Assembly (NCBI GenBank): GCA_035353395.1
Contig: DAOPZL010000008.1
Coordinates: 17,317-81,316, forward strand
Direction of reading: 5' to 3'
Origin: UBA1801 sp035353395
GTDB taxonomy: Bacteria > Acidobacteriota > Holophagae > Holophagales > Holophagaceae
DNA: 64,000 bases
Below the pieces are notes generated by a model. It saw nothing but the letters and a program-made list of their open reading frames with translations. It did no database searches and was not told the DNA's origin. Made by a program: the position numbers and the translations under genes. Below, one piece after another: positions 52,083 to 61,241 of this stretch. The stretch's first letter is position 1. Each line of letters starts with the position of its first letter.

Positions 52083-53956
52083 GGCCGCGCCCCTTCCAGG
52101 TTCCCCGCGGCCGGCAGGAAGGCGTCGACCGGCTTGGTCCCGGGCGCGGGAAGGGGCTTGACCGGTCGCTGCAGGAACCAGTACGCGCACATCTTCTTGG
52201 CGATGGGGGCCGCGCTGCTGGCGCCGAAACCGGCGTTCTCGACCACGAACGCGAAGGCGATCTGGGGGTTCTCCCTGGGGGCGTAGCCGGCGAAGAGGGC
52301 GTTGTCCCGGAGGTGCTTGGAGAGCTGGCTGTAGTGGCTCTTGCTCACGAAGGCCGTCACCTGGCTGGTGCCCGTCTTCCCCGCGATGTCCAGCCCCGGG
52401 ATCCGGATGCCCCGGGCCGTCCCGTTCTGGACCACCTGGTAGAGCCCCTCGTCGAGCACGGCCCAGGCCTTCGGGTCCAGTCCCGTCTCCCGGGGCGGAG
52501 GAGGCGGCTGGACCTCCAGCTTCCCGGTCTCCTCGTCCCGGGTGCCGTAGTACAGGTGCGGGGTCAGCAGCTTCCCCTTGGTGGCCAGCATGCCGTAGAA
52601 CCGCGCAAGGCTGATGGGCGTGAGGCTGTTGGCGCCCTGGCCGATGGCCACGCTGATCGTCTCTCCCGCGTACCACTTGGGGTCCCTCGGCCTGGCCCGC
52701 TTCTTCCACTCGCGGCTGGGGACGCGCGAGGTCACTTCGTGCGGCAGGTCCACGCCCGTGGGCTCGGCGAGCCCGTACTTCACGGCCGCAGCGTGGATCT
52801 CGTCGATGTCCATCCGCGCTCCCAGCTCGTAGAAGTAGATGTCGCAGCTCTGGGCGATGGCCTGGACCAGGTTCAAGGTCCCGTGCACGTTGTCGCAGCG
52901 GAAGACCCTGTTGTAGAAGAGCTTCTGGCCATGGCACGTGAAGGTGGTGGCGGGCGTGATGAGCCCCTTGTCCAGGGCCGCGAGGGCGACCAGCAGCTTG
53001 AAGGTCGACCCCGGCGGGTAGAGGCCCTGGATGGCCCGGTTGAGCATGGGACGGGAGGGATTCCGGTAGTACTTGTCCACATCCTCCTGGGTGAGGCGGT
53101 CGAGGAAGATGTTCGGATCCATGGAGGGGCTCGAGTACATGGCCAGGATCCCGCCGTCCCTCAGGTCGATGACGACGCCCGCGCCCTGCTCCTTGCCGTA
53201 GGCTTCCCGCAGGGTCTGCTGCATGCCCGCGTCCAGCGTCAGGTAGACGTTGCGCCCCGGCCTGGGGTCCAGGCGGCCGAAGAGGGCCACCTCCCGGCCC
53301 AGGTGGTCCACCAGGATCTGGCGCTGGCCGTCCTGCCCCTTCAGCCGGTCGTTGCGCGAGGCTTCGAACCCGCTGCGGCCGATGATCTCGCCGATCTCGT
53401 ACTTCCCGGGCTCCTTCGCGAGCACCTCGGGCGAGACCTCCCCCACGAACCCCAGCGCGTGGCCCGCCAGGTCGTTGCCGAGGTAGACGCGGCGGGGGGC
53501 CACTTCGATGCTCAGGAAGGGGTACCGGGCCCTGAGCATCTCCGCCTTGGCCAGGTCCACGTCGTCCAGGTTGTCCTGCAGCACCAGGAGCCGGTTCCCT
53601 TTCGCCGAGCGGCTCGCGTCGATCTTCCGCCTGAGCTGCTCGGGATCCAGCTGCAGCGCCTCGGCCACGGCCTCGATCTGCCGGACGTCCAAGGGCAGGT
53701 CCTCCCGCTGGATCACCAGGTGCAGGGCCCTCCGGTTGTCCACCAGCTTGTTCCCGTTGCGGTCGTAGATGATCCCCCGCGGTGCGGGGGTCACCCGGGT
53801 CTTCATGGCCTGCCTCTGGGCGAGGTCCTGCATCTTCTCCCGCATGATGATCTGGACCCAGGCATAGGCCACCACCAGCACCAGGATCATCACCCAGGCG
53901 GCCCCCTGGATGACGCCGATGCGCTTCTGGAACTGGGAGCGTTGCCGGGGATCCAC
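52079..53956 (-). CDS. mrdA: Penicillin-binding protein 2 (peptidoglycan DD-transpeptidase)
   Basis: A 625-residue class B PBP. One N-terminal transmembrane helix (about 18-36) precedes the pedestal domain (RGIIYDRNGNKLVDNRR...) and the transpeptidase domain with Ser317-Thr-Phe-Lys320 (catalytic Ser), Ser370-Cys-Asp372 in place of SxN, and Lys527-Thr-Gly. It crosslinks peptidoglycan during cell elongation and is the partner of RodA. The start is GTG 53956, 3 nt after the mreD stop. A Pro-rich stretch (PPPPPRETG, about 484-492) is inserted before the KTG box region. Confidence 0.96.
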   Translation of the reverse strand: MDPRQRSQFQKRIGVIQGAAWVMILVLVVAYAWVQIIMREKMQDLAQRQAMKTRVTPAPRGIIYDRNGNKLVDNRRALHLVIQREDLPLDVRQIEAVAEALQLDPEQLRRKIDASRSAKGNRLLVLQDNLDDVDLAKAEMLRARYPFLSIEVAPRRVYLGNDLAGHALGFVGEVSPEVLAKEPGKYEIGEIIGRSGFEASRNDRLKGQDGQRQILVDHLGREVALFGRLDPRPGRNVYLTLDAGMQQTLREAYGKEQGAGVVIDLRDGGILAMYSSPSMDPNIFLDRLTQEDVDKYYRNPSRPMLNRAIQGLYPPGSTFKLLVALAALDKGLITPATTFTCHGQKLFYNRVFRCDNVHGTLNLVQAIAQSCDIYFYELGARMDIDEIHAAAVKYGLAEPTGVDLPHEVTSRVPSREWKKRARPRDPKWYAGETISVAIGQGANSLTPISLARFYGMLATKGKLLTPHLYYGTRDEETGKLEVQPPPPPRETGLDPKAWAVLDEGLYQVVQNGTARGIRIPGLDIAGKTGTSQVTAFVSKSHYSQLSKHLRDNALFAGYAPRENPQIAFAFVVENAGFGASSAAPIAKKMCAYWFLQRPVKPLPAPGTKPVDAFLPAAGNLEGARP

Positions 53957-53959
53957 GGT

Positions 53960-54442
53960 CTAGTCCCTGTGGTGGGGAAGGTAGAGCCTGAAGGCGAGGG
54001 TCCCCCAGAGGGGGAGCAGGAGCAGGGTCCAGGCGGGCCCCGTCCCCCATCCGTGGGCTCCCGCCGCGAGAAGCACCGCCCCGTGGACCAGGAGAAGGTG
54101 CACGACCGCGAAGGCTCCGAGGCGGATCCAGTAGTGCCTGAGCGAGAGCGGCGGCCAGTGGGACAGCGTCCAGGTCATGAGCAGGCAGACGATCATGTTC
54201 GCCAGGGCCGTCCCGCCCATGTGGGGATACATGCGCAGGCTGCCTTCCATCACCCAGCCGGCCGCCGCCGCCCAGAGCGCGCCGCCCAGCGGCGAACGGA
54301 ACTCCGGCGCCAGGCCCAGCGCGAGGAGGACATGGAACACGGCCTGGATCCCCGGCCAGGGGGCCGTCTGGTGGATCGCCCCCAGGCAGAGGACCGCCAG
54401 GAGCACGCGCTGGAGAGAAACGGACGCGGAACGCTGGATCAT
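53960..54442 (-). CDS. mreD: Rod shape-determining protein MreD
   Basis: A 160-residue membrane protein with about five transmembrane helices and the PLGGALWAAAAGWVMEGSLRMYPHMGG stretch that resembles the central MreD signature. MreD links MreC to the elongation machinery. It sits exactly between mreC (overlapping by 4 nt) and mrdA (3 nt gap), which supports the call more than sequence does, since MreD proteins are poorly conserved. Confidence 0.87.
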   Translation of the reverse strand: MIQRSASVSLQRVLLAVLCLGAIHQTAPWPGIQAVFHVLLALGLAPEFRSPLGGALWAAAAGWVMEGSLRMYPHMGGTALANMIVCLLMTWTLSHWPPLSLRHYWIRLGAFAVVHLLLVHGAVLLAAGAHGWGTGPAWTLLLLPLWGTLAFRLYLPHHRD

Positions 54443-55314
54443 TTCGACGCCCCCGTTCCGGGCTTCGATTCGGGGGTCCCGGGCAGCTGGAGTTCCATCC
54501 CGGGGCTGGGAGGCAGGATGAGTACCAGGTTGAGGCGGTCCAGCGGGGCCGCCAGGGAGACTTCGATCCTCAGCTCCACGTCCTCGGCGTGGACCGCCGA
54601 GACATAGCCGACCAGCAGCCCCCGGGGGAAGACGTTGTCCAGGCCCGAGGTGTAGACGGCCTCGTTCACCTGCACCAGCTCCTGGCTCCCGACGTATCGG
54701 ATCTCCGCCTGGCCCGGCTCGACGCCCTGGAGCACGCCCGTGGCGCGGCTGCGCTCCAGCATCACCGCCGTCGAGGCATTGTGGGCGTCCAGGGGCAGCA
54801 CGCTGGCGTGACGCTTGCCCACGGACCAGATGCGGCCCACCACCCCGTCGGTGCAGATCACGCCCTGGTCCTGGACCAGGCCCAGGTCCTCTCCCTGGTC
54901 GATGATCATGCCTCCGAACGGAGCCTTGCGGACGTTGGCCACGATCCGGGCCGCCTTGAACTCGAGGGGAAGCAGCTTCTTGAGCCCCAGGAGCCGGATG
55001 GCCTCATCGGCCTCCCGGATCTTGCCCGCGTTCCGCAGGGCGGCCGTCTCGAGGCTCGCGACCCGGCCGCGCAGACGCTTCAGATCCTCCGCCGCGCGGT
55101 CGAGATTCTCCACCTTCTCGGCGCGGTTCCGCCGCCAGTCCATCCACCGGGTCGAAACCGCCCGCGAGGGGGCGGAAAGGACGCCCAGCATGCGCTGCCA
55201 GTGGCCGGAATCGCCGCGGCCCATGAAGATCCAGAAGGCGTGCCCCAGGAGCAGCAGGAGGATCGCCCAGCGGCGGCGCCCGGAAGAGTTCCAGCCCCAG
55301 GGGCGCGGTCGCAT
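54439..55314 (-). CDS. mreC: Rod shape-determining protein MreC
   Basis: A 291-residue bitopic protein: an N-terminal helix (WAILLLLLGHAFWIFMG, about 15-31), a coiled coil (WRRNRAEKVENLDRAAEDLKRLRGRVASLE), and two beta barrels with VRKAPFGGMIIDQGEDLGL and GVVGRIWSVGKRHASVLPL. It organises PBP2 and RodA along the cell in the periplasm. ATG 55314 lies 4 nt after the mreB stop and was preferred over TTG 55326, which would overlap mreB. The stop overlaps the mreD start. Confidence 0.93.
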   Translation of the reverse strand: MRPRPWGWNSSGRRRWAILLLLLGHAFWIFMGRGDSGHWQRMLGVLSAPSRAVSTRWMDWRRNRAEKVENLDRAAEDLKRLRGRVASLETAALRNAGKIREADEAIRLLGLKKLLPLEFKAARIVANVRKAPFGGMIIDQGEDLGLVQDQGVICTDGVVGRIWSVGKRHASVLPLDAHNASTAVMLERSRATGVLQGVEPGQAEIRYVGSQELVQVNEAVYTSGLDNVFPRGLLVGYVSAVHAEDVELRIEVSLAAPLDRLNLVLILPPSPGMELQLPGTPESKPGTGASK

Positions 55315-55318
55315 CGGA

Positions 55319-56362
55319 TCAGTCAAGGATTTGGATACGCCGCAGGAACGGGATGTCGTCCAGCAGCACGGCGGTGCCCCGGACCACGGCGGTCTCTGGA
55401 TTCTCGGCGCGGTAGCAGGGGAGGTGGGTCTCGCGGCTCAGGCGCGTGTCCAGGCCCTGGATCTTGGAGCCCCCCCCGGTGAGGCAGATGCCGCGGTCGA
55501 TCAGATCGGCCGCGAGCTGGGGCGGAGTCTCGTTGAGGGCCTTGCGCACGAGGTCGACGATCGCGCTGACGGGCTCGGCCAGGGCCTCCCGGATCTCCGT
55601 GTCGTTGAGGGTGAGGGTCTTGGGCAGCCCTTCGAACTGGTCGCGGCCCGAGATGTTCATGGTCCGGGGCTTGTCGGTGGTGTAGGCCGAGCCCAGCTGC
55701 CACTTCACCTCCTCGGCCGCGGATTCGGAGATGAGCACGTTGTACTTCTCGCGGATGTAGTTGGTGATCGCCTCGTCCATCTCGTCGCCCGCGATGAGGA
55801 TGGAGTCGGCGAACACCTTCCCGTTGTAGGAGATCACGGCCACGTCGGTGGTGCCCCCGCCGACGTCCACGATCATGCAGCCGCGCTTCTCGTTGATCGC
55901 GAGACCGGCGCCGATGGCCGCCACCATCGCCTGGTCGACCAGGAACACCTCCCCGGCCTTGGCGTCGTAGCACACCTGCTTCACGGCGCGCCGGGCGACC
56001 TGGTGCGCCCTCGGAGGCACGGACACCACGATCCGCGTGCGGGCGAGCCCCCGGTTGGGACGCGCCTTCTTGATGAACGCCGCGAGCATCTTCTCGGCCG
56101 CGTCCACTTCATAGATCATGCCGTCCTTCATGGGGCGGATGGTCTGGACGCCCTGGGGCGACCGCCCCAGGAGCTGCTTGGCCTCGTCCCCCACGGCTTC
56201 CACTTCGAGGGTGCGCGTGTTCAGCGCGACGATTGACGGTTCGTAAATGACGATGCGGCCAGACTGCTTCGTGTAGACGAGCACCGACGCGGTCCCCAGG
56301 TCGATGGCCAGGTCGGTCGTGAACATGCTGGACCAGAATTGACTGGAAAAGATATGTGCCAC
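55319..56362 (-). CDS. mreB: Rod shape-determining protein MreB (bacterial actin)
   Basis: A 347-residue actin-like ATPase. Motifs: phosphate 1 in LAIDLGTASVLVY, phosphate 2 in MIVDVGGGTTDVAVISY, adenosine motif in GICLTGGGSKIQGLD, and the FSSQFWSSMF amphipathic start that binds the membrane. It forms filaments that direct RodA-PBP2. Start GTG 56362 has GGAG 6 nt upstream and gives the usual length; the ORF could extend to TTG 56374. It is the first gene of mreB-mreC-mreD-mrdA-rodA, a tightly packed operon with overlaps or gaps of 4 nt or less, apart from ligA 12 nt beyond. Confidence 0.97.
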   Translation of the reverse strand: MAHIFSSQFWSSMFTTDLAIDLGTASVLVYTKQSGRIVIYEPSIVALNTRTLEVEAVGDEAKQLLGRSPQGVQTIRPMKDGMIYEVDAAEKMLAAFIKKARPNRGLARTRIVVSVPPRAHQVARRAVKQVCYDAKAGEVFLVDQAMVAAIGAGLAINEKRGCMIVDVGGGTTDVAVISYNGKVFADSILIAGDEMDEAITNYIREKYNVLISESAAEEVKWQLGSAYTTDKPRTMNISGRDQFEGLPKTLTLNDTEIREALAEPVSAIVDLVRKALNETPPQLAADLIDRGICLTGGGSKIQGLDTRLSRETHLPCYRAENPETAVVRGTAVLLDDIPFLRRIQILD

Positions 56363-56459
56363 CTTGCACTCCAAAGGAAACTCCAGGGTGCCATGGATCC
56401 CTCCCCGTGGGCAGCCCCGATGACCCTCCCCAGGGAAGGATCACCCAGCCATTATCCAG

Positions 56460-57470
56460 CTATTGGGGAGAAAACGGCACCTTCGTCTCCGGTCCCGCCC
56501 CGGGCGCCTCCCCCGACTCCGGCCGGGTCTTCCGCCGCGGGATCCCCCAGGTGCTGCGATCCTTCAGGGCCGCGATCCCGTTCCCGTGGCAGGCCAGGCA
56601 CCCCGCCAGTTGGCTGTCGTTCCCCCGCCAGTAGACCCGTTCCGCCCCCTGGGTCTCGTCCCGCCGGGCTTCCGGCACCCTCGGCCAGTAGAAGGTGAAG
56701 GCCGGCCGGCCCCCCGGCATCACCTCCATGGCATAGAGGGGGCCCTGCTCGTAGCCGGGCCGCCCCCAGCGGTCCTCGACGGTGCTCATCACCACCATCG
56801 CCCCCGCGGGCAGCGGCCGCCCCTCCCGATAGGCTCCTTCCCCCTCGGGGCTGACCCATACCCGGATCCAGCGGTTGCCGTGGGGGGCGGACTTCACGGG
56901 AGCGGGATGCAGGGGGACGAGGCTTCCGTAGTCCAGGGCGCGCAGAGGGGCGCCCGCCTCCGGTTCGGCCGGCCCGGAGGTTCCGGGCACCGCCCTGGAG
57001 GCCCTGGGCTCCGGCAGGACCGGCTGCCCCGGCCGGATCCCGGAGAAACCCGCCACGAGGGTCGCGCCCGCCCACAGGAGCCCGAGGAGGAGGCCCAGGA
57101 TCCCGATGCCTTGATGGTCCAGCCGCTTCCGGTGCAGGGACCGGAGGAGGAGCGCCCCCAGGACCAGGCTCGCCAGCCCCGCCCACTGGTGCACCTGGAG
57201 CGGGGAGGGGTCCCGGAAGGAGCCCTTGAGAAGCCATGCTCCAGCGTCCAGCAGGCGCGAGGCACGGGCGGCCCGGAACCCGCTGGCGACCGCCAGCCCT
57301 CCTCCCAGCACGCCGGTCCAGGCCAGGTAGCGGCAGGTGGTCCACCACGGCTTGATCCCCCGTCCCGGCCGCTGGGCCGCCATCAGCGCGGCGGGGAGGA
57401 GGATGGCCGCGGCGATCGGCACATGGACGAAGAGGTCGTGGTTGAGGGTGGCCCAGTCCATCCCAGACAT
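56460..57470 (-). CDS. DUF2231-like membrane domain fused to a cytochrome P460-like domain
   Basis: A 336-residue protein of two parts. Residues 1-150 hold four transmembrane helices with the NHDLFVHVPIAAAILLP start typical of DUF2231-like heme/redox membrane domains. After a linker, residues about 190-320 match cytochrome P460 (HGNRWIRVWVSPEGEGAYREGRPLPAGAMVVMST ... QLAGCLACHGNGIAAL), with a CxxCH heme c site (CLACH). In true P460 a lysine near the strand that here reads GAMVVMST crosslinks the heme; a methionine seems to replace it. It may bind or oxidise small nitrogen compounds or act in electron transfer. The heme domain should be periplasmic. Confidence 0.82.
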   Translation of the reverse strand: MSGMDWATLNHDLFVHVPIAAAILLPAALMAAQRPGRGIKPWWTTCRYLAWTGVLGGGLAVASGFRAARASRLLDAGAWLLKGSFRDPSPLQVHQWAGLASLVLGALLLRSLHRKRLDHQGIGILGLLLGLLWAGATLVAGFSGIRPGQPVLPEPRASRAVPGTSGPAEPEAGAPLRALDYGSLVPLHPAPVKSAPHGNRWIRVWVSPEGEGAYREGRPLPAGAMVVMSTVEDRWGRPGYEQGPLYAMEVMPGGRPAFTFYWPRVPEARRDETQGAERVYWRGNDSQLAGCLACHGNGIAALKDRSTWGIPRRKTRPESGEAPGAGPETKVPFSPQ

Positions 57471-57610
57471 ATTTGTAAATTCTCCCGAGGGGAAGAAAGA
57501 TTACTTTGACATCCTTGCCGCAATTTTGGCGGAAAATCTGAGAGAATCCGGGTTGGGGCCGCGGCATTGACCTCTGCGCCGCATCCATCCGAGCCACCAG
57601 GAGGACGACC

Positions 57611-58174
57611 ATGAAGAAGGTGCTTCTCGAGCATGTGAAGGAGTCCCTGGCCCTCAAGCAGGATTTCTTCCTCCAGGAGGTTGACCACGTCGTGGCCCAG
57701 GCCGAGGACATGGCGGAGCGCCTCAAGCGGGGCTGCCGCGTGCTCGTCTGCGGAAACGGAGGCAGCGCCGCCGACGCCCAGCACTTCGCCGCCGAACTGA
57801 GCGGACGCTTCGTCAAGGAGCGCCGGGCCCTGGCCGGCATCGCCCTCACCACCGACACATCCGCCCTCACCGCCATCAGCAACGACTACGGCTTCGACCG
57901 AGTCTTCGCCCGCCAGGTGGAAGCCCTCGGGAGGCCCGGGGACATCCTGGTCGGCATCAGCACCAGCGGCAACAGCCCCAACGTGATCCTCGCCGTGGAA
58001 GCCGCCAGGCAGCTGGGAATCCGGACTCTCGGCCTCCTCGGCCGCGACGGCGGGAAGCTCAGGCTCCTCGTCGACGACGCGCTGGTGGTGCCCTCCCCCA
58101 TCACGGCCCGCATCCAGGAAGTGCACCAGATGGTCTACCACTTCTGGTGCGAGGCCATCGAGCGTCACTTCTAG
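57611..58174 (+). CDS. gmhA: Phosphoheptose isomerase
   Basis: A 187-residue SIS-domain enzyme that converts sedoheptulose-7-phosphate to D-glycero-D-manno-heptose-7-phosphate, the first step in lipopolysaccharide core heptose synthesis. Key stretches are CGNGGSAADAQHFAAELSGRF, LTTDTSALTAISNDYGFDRVFARQVEA, GISTSGNSPNVILAVEAAR and a C-terminal EVHQMVYHFWCEAIE with Glu and His ligands of the zinc site. GGAGG lies 7 nt before the ATG. The other heptose genes are not in the window. Confidence 0.95.
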   Translation: MKKVLLEHVKESLALKQDFFLQEVDHVVAQAEDMAERLKRGCRVLVCGNGGSAADAQHFAAELSGRFVKERRALAGIALTTDTSALTAISNDYGFDRVFARQVEALGRPGDILVGISTSGNSPNVILAVEAARQLGIRTLGLLGRDGGKLRLLVDDALVVPSPITARIQEVHQMVYHFWCEAIERHF

Positions 58175-58177
58175 TCC

Positions 58178-59356
58178 TTGCTCCAGGGACTCGAGCCCCA
58201 CGCCGGCGACCTCGGCCGGGCGGCCCGCGCCGAGCCGCTGGGGGTCTACCTCCACATCCCCTTCTGCCTCGACCGCTGCGCCTACTGCTCCTTCGTCAGC
58301 ACCCGGGAGGCCGGGCTCCGCCGCCCGGTCCTGGAAAGGCTCCAGGACGATCTGAACGCCTGGGGGGAACGGCTGGGCCATCCTGCCATCGACACGCTCT
58401 ACCTGGGAGGCGGGACGCCCTCGGTGCTCTCGGCGGAGGAACTGGCCGCGCTGACGGGGGCCGTCCGGAAAGCCTTCGACGCTTCCTCGCTCCTGGAGGC
58501 CACCCTGGAGGCCAATCCGGGAACCGTGGCGCCCCCCTGGCTGCGGGAGGCCCGGCGCCTCGGCTGGGACCGGATCAGCCTGGGCGTCCAGGCCCTGGAC
58601 GACGTCCTGCTGCGGCGCCTGGGGCGCATCCACGACGCGGCGGAGGGCCTCGCGGCGGTCCGCCGGGCAGGGGAGGCCGGATTCCGCAGGATCAGCGCCG
58701 ATCTCATGATCGGCATCCCGGGCCAGGATCTTTCCCGGGTCCTGGCCGACGCCGGGGAACTCGTGGCCGCGGGGGCGAACCATCTCTCCGTCTACATGCT
58801 GGACCTCGACAAGGACTGCCCATTGAAGGCCCAGGTGGACCGGGGCGAGCTTGCGATGCCCTCCGAAGACGAGGTCGCCGACCTGTTCGAGGCCCTGCAG
58901 GAGCGGCTTCCGGAGCTCGGACTCGCCGCCTACGAGATCAGCAACGCCAGCGCGCCGGGCGAGGCATCGAGGCACAACCTGCGCTACTGGGAGCGGCGCC
59001 CCTACCTGGGCCTCGGTCCGAGCGCGGCGAGCCAGCTGGGGCGCTGGCGGTGGACCGAGTGCGGCTCCATCCGCGACTGGCTGGCAGGACGGGGAACCGC
59101 CGAGATCCAGGAACTGGACCCGGCCGCCGAACTGGCGGAGATTCCCCTCCTCGGCCTGAGGATGCTGCGCGGCGTCGACTGGCCGGCCCTCCGCGCCAGG
59201 GCCGCGGAGCTGGCGCTCCTGCCCCTCGTGGACCAATGGGAATCACGACTGTCGCCTTTCTTCGGCTACGGTCTCCTGGAGCGGATCGGCCCCTTCCTCC
59301 GCTTCACGCGGAAAGGCCTTCTCCTCAGCAACCGGGTGTTGGAAATTTTCGTATAA
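58178..59356 (+). CDS. hemW: HemW-like radical SAM heme chaperone
   Basis: A 392-residue radical SAM protein with the 4Fe-4S motif CxxxCxxC in IPFCLDRCAYCSF and the HemN-family marks YLGGGTPSVLS, ATLEANPGTV, ISLGVQALDD and DLMIGIPGQ. It lacks the extra N-terminal features of the true coproporphyrinogen oxidase HemN, so HemW (heme delivery to respiratory enzymes) is the better call. The start is TTG 58178, 3 nt after the gmhA stop, with no better start before the conserved VYLHIPFC. It is in an operon with gmhA. Confidence 0.9.
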   Translation: MLQGLEPHAGDLGRAARAEPLGVYLHIPFCLDRCAYCSFVSTREAGLRRPVLERLQDDLNAWGERLGHPAIDTLYLGGGTPSVLSAEELAALTGAVRKAFDASSLLEATLEANPGTVAPPWLREARRLGWDRISLGVQALDDVLLRRLGRIHDAAEGLAAVRRAGEAGFRRISADLMIGIPGQDLSRVLADAGELVAAGANHLSVYMLDLDKDCPLKAQVDRGELAMPSEDEVADLFEALQERLPELGLAAYEISNASAPGEASRHNLRYWERRPYLGLGPSAASQLGRWRWTECGSIRDWLAGRGTAEIQELDPAAELAEIPLLGLRMLRGVDWPALRARAAELALLPLVDQWESRLSPFFGYGLLERIGPFLRFTRKGLLLSNRVLEIFV

Positions 59357-59433
59357 AAGATGCGCATCCCGTCAGGTACGAGAGACTTGCTTGCGGATGC
59401 CGCATCATCCGGCGCCGAAGAGGAGACAAGTCC

Positions 59434-60408
59434 ATGATCCACCCAGTCAAGGATCCGCTCACCTGGCTGTACCCCCCCATCGAACCCTACCGCACGGGAT
59501 TCCTGAAGGCCTCGGAACTCCACGAGATCTACTTCGAGGAGAGCGGAAACCCGGAAGGCAAGCCCGTGGTCTACCTCCACGGCGGCCCCGGGGGCGGCGG
59601 CTCTCCCAAGCCGCGGCGATTCTTCGACCCCGGCAAGTACCGCATCGTGCTCCTGGACCAGCGGGGCTGCGGACGCAGCACGCCCAACGCATGCCTGGAG
59701 GAGAACACCACCTGGGACCTGGTCGCGGACATCGAGAAGCTGAGGACGCTGCTCGGGATTCCGCGCTGGCAGGTGTTCGGCGGGTCCTGGGGCTCCACCC
59801 TGGCCCTCGCCTACGCCGAGAAGCACCCCGACCGCGTCACGGAACTGGTGCTGCGGGGGATCTTCATGCTGCGCCCCAAGGAACTGGCCTGGTTCTACCA
59901 GGAAGGCGCCTCGATCGTCTACCCGGACGCCTGGGAAGGCTACCTGGCCCACATCCCCGAAGACGAGCGCCGCGACATGATCAGCGCCTACCACCGCCGG
60001 CTCACCAGCGACGACCCGGAGGTCCGCCTCGCCGCCGCCCGGATCTGGAGCGGCTGGGAGGGGGCGACCGCCAAGCTGCTCCCGGACCCCGCCCTCGTCA
60101 GCTCCCACGAGGAGGACGCTTTCGCGCTGGCCTTCGCCCGGATCGAATGCCACTACTTCATGAACCGGGGCTTCCTGGATTCCGAAGACCAGCTCCTGAG
60201 GGATGTGGACAAGATCCGTCACATCCCTGGGATCATCATCCAGGGGCGGTACGACATGTGCTGTCCGTTCATGACGGCCTGGGACCTGCACAAGGCCTGG
60301 CCCGAAGCGGACTTCATCGTCTCCCCCGACGCCGGGCACAGCGCCTGGGACGCCCCCAACACCCGGGCCCTCGTGGCCGCCACCGACCGTTTCGCCGACC
60401 GCCGGTGA
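59434..60408 (+). CDS. pip: Proline iminopeptidase
   Basis: A 324-residue alpha/beta hydrolase that removes N-terminal proline from peptides. The sequence shows YLHGGPGGG (oxyanion), VLLDQRGCGRSTPNA, the nucleophile elbow GGSWGSTLALAYAE, the acid in GRYDMCCP and the histidine in DAGHSAWD. The length matches the short bacterial family. Start ATG 59434 has AGGAGA 9-10 nt upstream. It follows hemW by 77 nt. Confidence 0.93.
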   Translation: MIHPVKDPLTWLYPPIEPYRTGFLKASELHEIYFEESGNPEGKPVVYLHGGPGGGGSPKPRRFFDPGKYRIVLLDQRGCGRSTPNACLEENTTWDLVADIEKLRTLLGIPRWQVFGGSWGSTLALAYAEKHPDRVTELVLRGIFMLRPKELAWFYQEGASIVYPDAWEGYLAHIPEDERRDMISAYHRRLTSDDPEVRLAAARIWSGWEGATAKLLPDPALVSSHEEDAFALAFARIECHYFMNRGFLDSEDQLLRDVDKIRHIPGIIIQGRYDMCCPFMTAWDLHKAWPEADFIVSPDAGHSAWDAPNTRALVAATDRFADRR

Positions 60409-60534
60409 CGGCATCGCGGTGATCCGGCCTCCCTCGCGGCGCCCCGGCCTGTTCCCATGGAGCATTTCTGGGCACCGCGAGGGATTCCCGGTACCCTGGA
60501 CCTGGCCCCGTCGGCCGCCGGAGGGAACATCTGC

Positions 60535-61218
60535 ATGGAGTCGCTGCGCTGGGCACTGGACTTCCTCCGTCGCCTGACGGATCCGCACAGCCTCAACCTG
60601 ATGGCCGGGAACATGGACGGCTGGCTCTACGGCGTGCTGTTCGCCATCATCTTCTGCGAGACGGGCCTGGTGGTCCTGCCCTTCCTCCCCGGCGACAGCC
60701 TCCTGTTCGCGCTGGGGGCGCTGGGCTCCATCCCCGGGACCCCCATCCACCTCGGCGTGGCCGGCGGCATCATGCTGGCGGCGGCGGTGGCGGGAGACGC
60801 CGTGAACTACACCATCGGGGCGAGGCTCGGACCGGCCGTCTTCCACAGCGAGGGCGGGCGCTGGCTCAACAAGAAGCACCTCCAGGCCGCCCACGAGTTC
60901 TACGAGAAGTACGGCGGGAAGACCATCATCCTCGCGCGGTTCGTGCCCATCATCCGCACCTTCGCGCCTTTCGTGGCCGGCGTCGGGAAGATGAGCTACC
61001 CGCATTTCGCCCTCTACAACGTCACCGGCGCGGTGCTCTGGGTCGGTCTGCTGATGGCGGCCGGCCGGATCTTCGGAGGCATCCCCTGGATCCGGGCCCA
61101 CTTCGAGACGGTGATCGTGGCCATCATCGTCATCTCCGTGCTGCCGGCCGTGATCGAGTTCCTGCGGACCCGATCCCGGACCCGGCGCGCGTCCTTGCCG
61201 ACCTCCACCTCCAAATAG
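60535..61218 (+). CDS. DedA family membrane protein
   Basis: A 227-residue inner-membrane protein of the DedA/SNARE-associated (VTT domain) family. Family marks are FCETGLVVLPFLPGDSLLFALGALG, GDAVNYTIGARLG, and the KYGGKTIILARFVPIIRTFAPFVAGVGKMSYPHFALYNVTGAVLWV block with the conserved Arg and Pro. DedA proteins move lipid carriers or affect membrane potential; the exact substrate here is unknown. GGAGG lies about 10 nt before the ATG at 60535. Confidence 0.93.
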   Translation: MESLRWALDFLRRLTDPHSLNLMAGNMDGWLYGVLFAIIFCETGLVVLPFLPGDSLLFALGALGSIPGTPIHLGVAGGIMLAAAVAGDAVNYTIGARLGPAVFHSEGGRWLNKKHLQAAHEFYEKYGGKTIILARFVPIIRTFAPFVAGVGKMSYPHFALYNVTGAVLWVGLLMAAGRIFGGIPWIRAHFETVIVAIIVISVLPAVIEFLRTRSRTRRASLPTSTSK

Positions 61219-61241
61219 ACCGCTCGACGCAGACTGTCCCC

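Noticed and set aside
57506..57511. Perfect TTGACA box upstream of gmhA
   Set aside because: No TATAAT-like hexamer lies 16-19 nt downstream (the sequence there is GGCGGAAAA), so I did not call a promoter.
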